From positions 52,506,600-52,570,599 of the forward strand of contig CM039211.1 in assembly GCA_008360975.2 (NCBI GenBank): 64,000 nt of DNA, in the 5' to 3' direction. The notes beneath the pieces are model-generated. The model searched no databases, was not told the DNA's origin, and saw nothing but the letters and a program-made list of their open reading frames with translations. The DNA is from Lichenostomus cassidix. Its lineage: Eukaryota; Chordata; Aves; Passeriformes; Meliphagidae. Positions 61,701-64,000 of this stretch are shown one piece after another (position 1 is the stretch's first letter; every line of letters begins with the position of its first letter). Made by a program: the position numbers and the translations under genes.

Positions 61701-64000
61701 ACTGCTAAAGCACATAGCCAGAATTTTAATGGTGGAACAGCTGCAATACAGTTCCTTGGGATAGGTACAAGAGATCTGCACATACCTTTTCTCTCTAAAA
61801 CCTTTGACTTAATTACTGTCTGAAAGGCTTGCTGCTAAAAGGAATTGATTATGCCCTCACTGCATTAGATTCTGTCATAGAAAACACATACACATCCCTG
61901 ACAGGTTGTCTTAACAGTTGTAAATATCTAAACCTAATTTGAATCATCCCTCATGTGTTCTGAGACTATGTGCTCTACAAAGCACTTGAAATATGAACAC
62001 TTAGTCAGCGATCACACTGATCCAAACAGTGAAATTTCTACCATAGCATTTTCCAGCTCTGCACTGTGTGCAAAGCTGTATATACACACTGGGGTACACA
62101 GTTATACACATTTGCAGTCCTCTGGTGAAAGAATTCAACCTGCATACATGTTTTGTTTCCTTCTGAAAGCCATCCATCCCTTTGCTGGCAGTGTCACAAT
62201 TTTAACAGTTCTTGCTTGAAACCTGTCAGAATTAATGTCACTGACTGCCTGAGAAACCCAAAGCTTCTAGATAGTCCTTCAAAAAAAGAAACATCCTTAA
62301 CATTCTGGTCTGTTGCCTCTTTTCCATCATGAAAAGCTACACCAAATTTTAAAAAATACTCTGATAGAGAATAAAGCCTGGTCATTTCCCTTGTGAAACT
62401 TCTGAGCATCTGAAAACACAAGGACAAACTGTTTTGCATACATTCCATTAGTGCCAAATACAAGAGAGAGAAAGGATATTATCCTATCTAGAGGATAATA
62501 ACAAGATATGAGTTTTATTGGCTCAGCTATCATGTTAATAAAAAAAAAGGAAATTTCGTAGCAGAGGTTTGGGTCTGACAATGGCAACTGTTCATAGGAT
62601 CTCAAGCATGCTTTAGTGAACAAAAGGTCAAATTCCTCCTGAATCTCCTACCCTTGGTGCTGGCCAGGATATCTGGTATACGTGTAACATCAGACATGCC
62701 CACAGTCAGAACACCATATGATGCCCCACTGTCAAAGCAAAGGGTACAAAATCAGAAATTAAACATCTGTGCCATCCAGTAATTCAACCACTTTCACAAA
62801 AGACTCCTAGAAAAACTGCTGCCTGGTACCACACAACCTAACTGTGACACCCTCTGAAAACTGAAGTAGGAGTCAATGATCTTCGTTCCGTACATTTAGG
62901 CATTCTGACCAATTAACATCAGGCCAATCTCCTTTCTCATTGGGGATTAGTTACAAGCCCAGTAAGTCACTGAGGAATAGCTTTGGTATCTGTCCATCTG
63001 TGACCTGAATAGTGTGCCAGAGGCTATAAATGCATGATTATCTTTCTCTGCAAAGTAGGTCACTTAAGGAAAATTAATCTGAAAAGCTCCAGTCACCACA
63101 TTTAGCCAGTTGGAGAAGGCTTGCAAAGGGAAAGGGGGATAAGCACTGATGACTTGCATTCAGAATGAAGTTATCTTGAGAAATGCCTTCATGAAACAAA
63201 GAAACAAAAGCACTTCAAATCGTGTTTCTGCTTTTTGAATCACTATTGCTTACTCACTGTCTGCTTAGTTGAATGCAGTACCAACACTGGAAAACATGGT
63301 TTAAGGTTTATTTCAGATTTATAGCAATAAAATGTGCAAAGAATTCTGCTTTATTAATATTTAGAGGTTTTAATATTGTGTTCATTACTTAAAATTAATT
63401 AATTTAAAATTTATTCTATAGCATAGTCATGGTTTCAAAAAATACTCTTACTTAAGACAAGGTAAACTATTTTCTTCAGTGTCACTGTGATCTGCACTGC
63501 AGGTGTGTGGTGAGCAGGCCTGTCTTGGGATATAAGAAATGAAGAGGAATTTAATAAAGTAAGAATGGAGTACTTTCAACATAAAACATGGATTTTGGTA
63601 CAGTAATTTAATCCATAAGACTTGACAAATATGAACAGAGCAGAGTCCTGGTAGCTGCTGCCCAGATCATAAATAGTGGCATGTGTTGGAAGCAGCCCAA
63701 GAGCGTGGTGGAGTGAGCATTACCAAGCAGAAGGAATGGTATGTCAACCAGCCAGTAATAATGCATTAACTCTGCTGGCAGCAAGGAGTGACCCCTTCTG
63801 ACAGCTGGGCTGGTGAGCCCTGCAGAGCAGCTCTTCATGCTCAACAAAGCAGAGGGGCATTGTGAACTATTTGGTTCTGCTGTAGTAGCATCCGAGAGAT
63901 CCAGTGAACACATAGCATCACTTCTCCTTGGCAGTGCAAGGCAAGTGTTTCAGTTTATGTAAAACTCCCTGGTGTATTTGGAAAAGAATCCTGCAAAAGG
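58721..64000 (-). other. HOMER1: HOMER1 intron (3' part), runs off the window
   Basis: This is the intron 5' of the exon at 58564. It contains one candidate 45-nt cassette exon (63452-63496). It is otherwise AT-rich sequence with no recognisable mobile element. The exons encoding the EVH1 domain and most of the linker are not in the window. Confidence 0.8.
63452..63496 (-). CDS. HOMER1: Candidate HOMER1 cassette exon (15-codon linker insertion)
   Basis: On the - strand a CACCACACACCTGCAG acceptor (AG at 63497-63498) and a TTAA|GTAAGA donor (from 63451) bound exactly 45 nt. Read in the phase demanded by the next exon (58720 starts with the third base of a codon), the frame is open. It gives ADHSDTEENSLPCL, ending in a split Asn. 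Inclusion would insert 15 residues just before STISKHW. Mammalian HOMER1 has a 12-residue alternative insertion at this same junction (HOMER1c versus 1b), so the position is right. The sequence is not recognisably the same. It is acidic and Ser-rich like the linker. It could be a chance match. Confidence 0.45.

Noticed and set aside
1..64000. Search for tRNA, rRNA, CRISPR, operons, phage or other prokaryotic systems, and a novel multi-gene system.
   Set aside because: The window is spliced avian nuclear DNA, and nothing of this kind was seen. There is no evidence for genes other than JMY and HOMER1.

Overview
The window is nuclear DNA from a bird, recognisable from many 5'-truncated CR1 LINE fragments on both strands and an avian-type endogenous retroviral LTR. 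It is mostly intron, untranslated and intergenic sequence. It carries the 3' halves of two vertebrate genes in tail-to-tail orientation: JMY on the + strand and HOMER1 on the - strand. The two genes are also convergent neighbours in human, and in birds this block is expected on chromosome Z; both are recalled facts, not computed here. A songbird is plausible because of the LTR type, but the species cannot be fixed from the sequence.

Layout. 1-16484 holds the last five coding exons of JMY (1975-2162, 10046-10132, 12659-12754, 14038-14590, 16177-16484). They encode the end of the coiled-coil region, the proline-rich tract, three WH2 actin-binding motifs and the C-terminal Arp2/3-activating tail. 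All exons have GT/AG boundaries and compatible phases. The JMY introns contain a solo LTR inserted antisense (2719-3764) and two CR1 fragments. From 16485 to about 23275 runs a long, transposon-poor, AT-rich stretch read as the JMY 3' UTR, ending at an AATAAA with a GU-rich downstream element. About 23276-33130 is intergenic. About 33131/34390-36598 is the probable HOMER1 3' UTR. From 36599 to the right edge lie HOMER1 coding exons on the - strand (36599-36787, 42421-42501, 44142-44252, 58564-58720). They encode the C-terminal coiled coil, and a candidate in-phase 45-nt cassette exon lies at 63452-63496. The HOMER1 introns hold five CR1 fragments, an LTR-like repeat and an AT-rich tract.

The two genes act in different processes. 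JMY nucleates actin and activates Arp2/3. HOMER1 is a postsynaptic scaffold whose coiled coil makes it multimeric. Nothing in the sequence links them beyond their conserved position.

I found no undescribed multi-gene system. The observations most worth checking are two unannotated exon candidates (one in each gene), an ancient palindromic repeat in the HOMER1 3' region, several perfect hairpins in the JMY 3' UTR and elsewhere, and a long inverted repeat that arose inside a CR1 copy.
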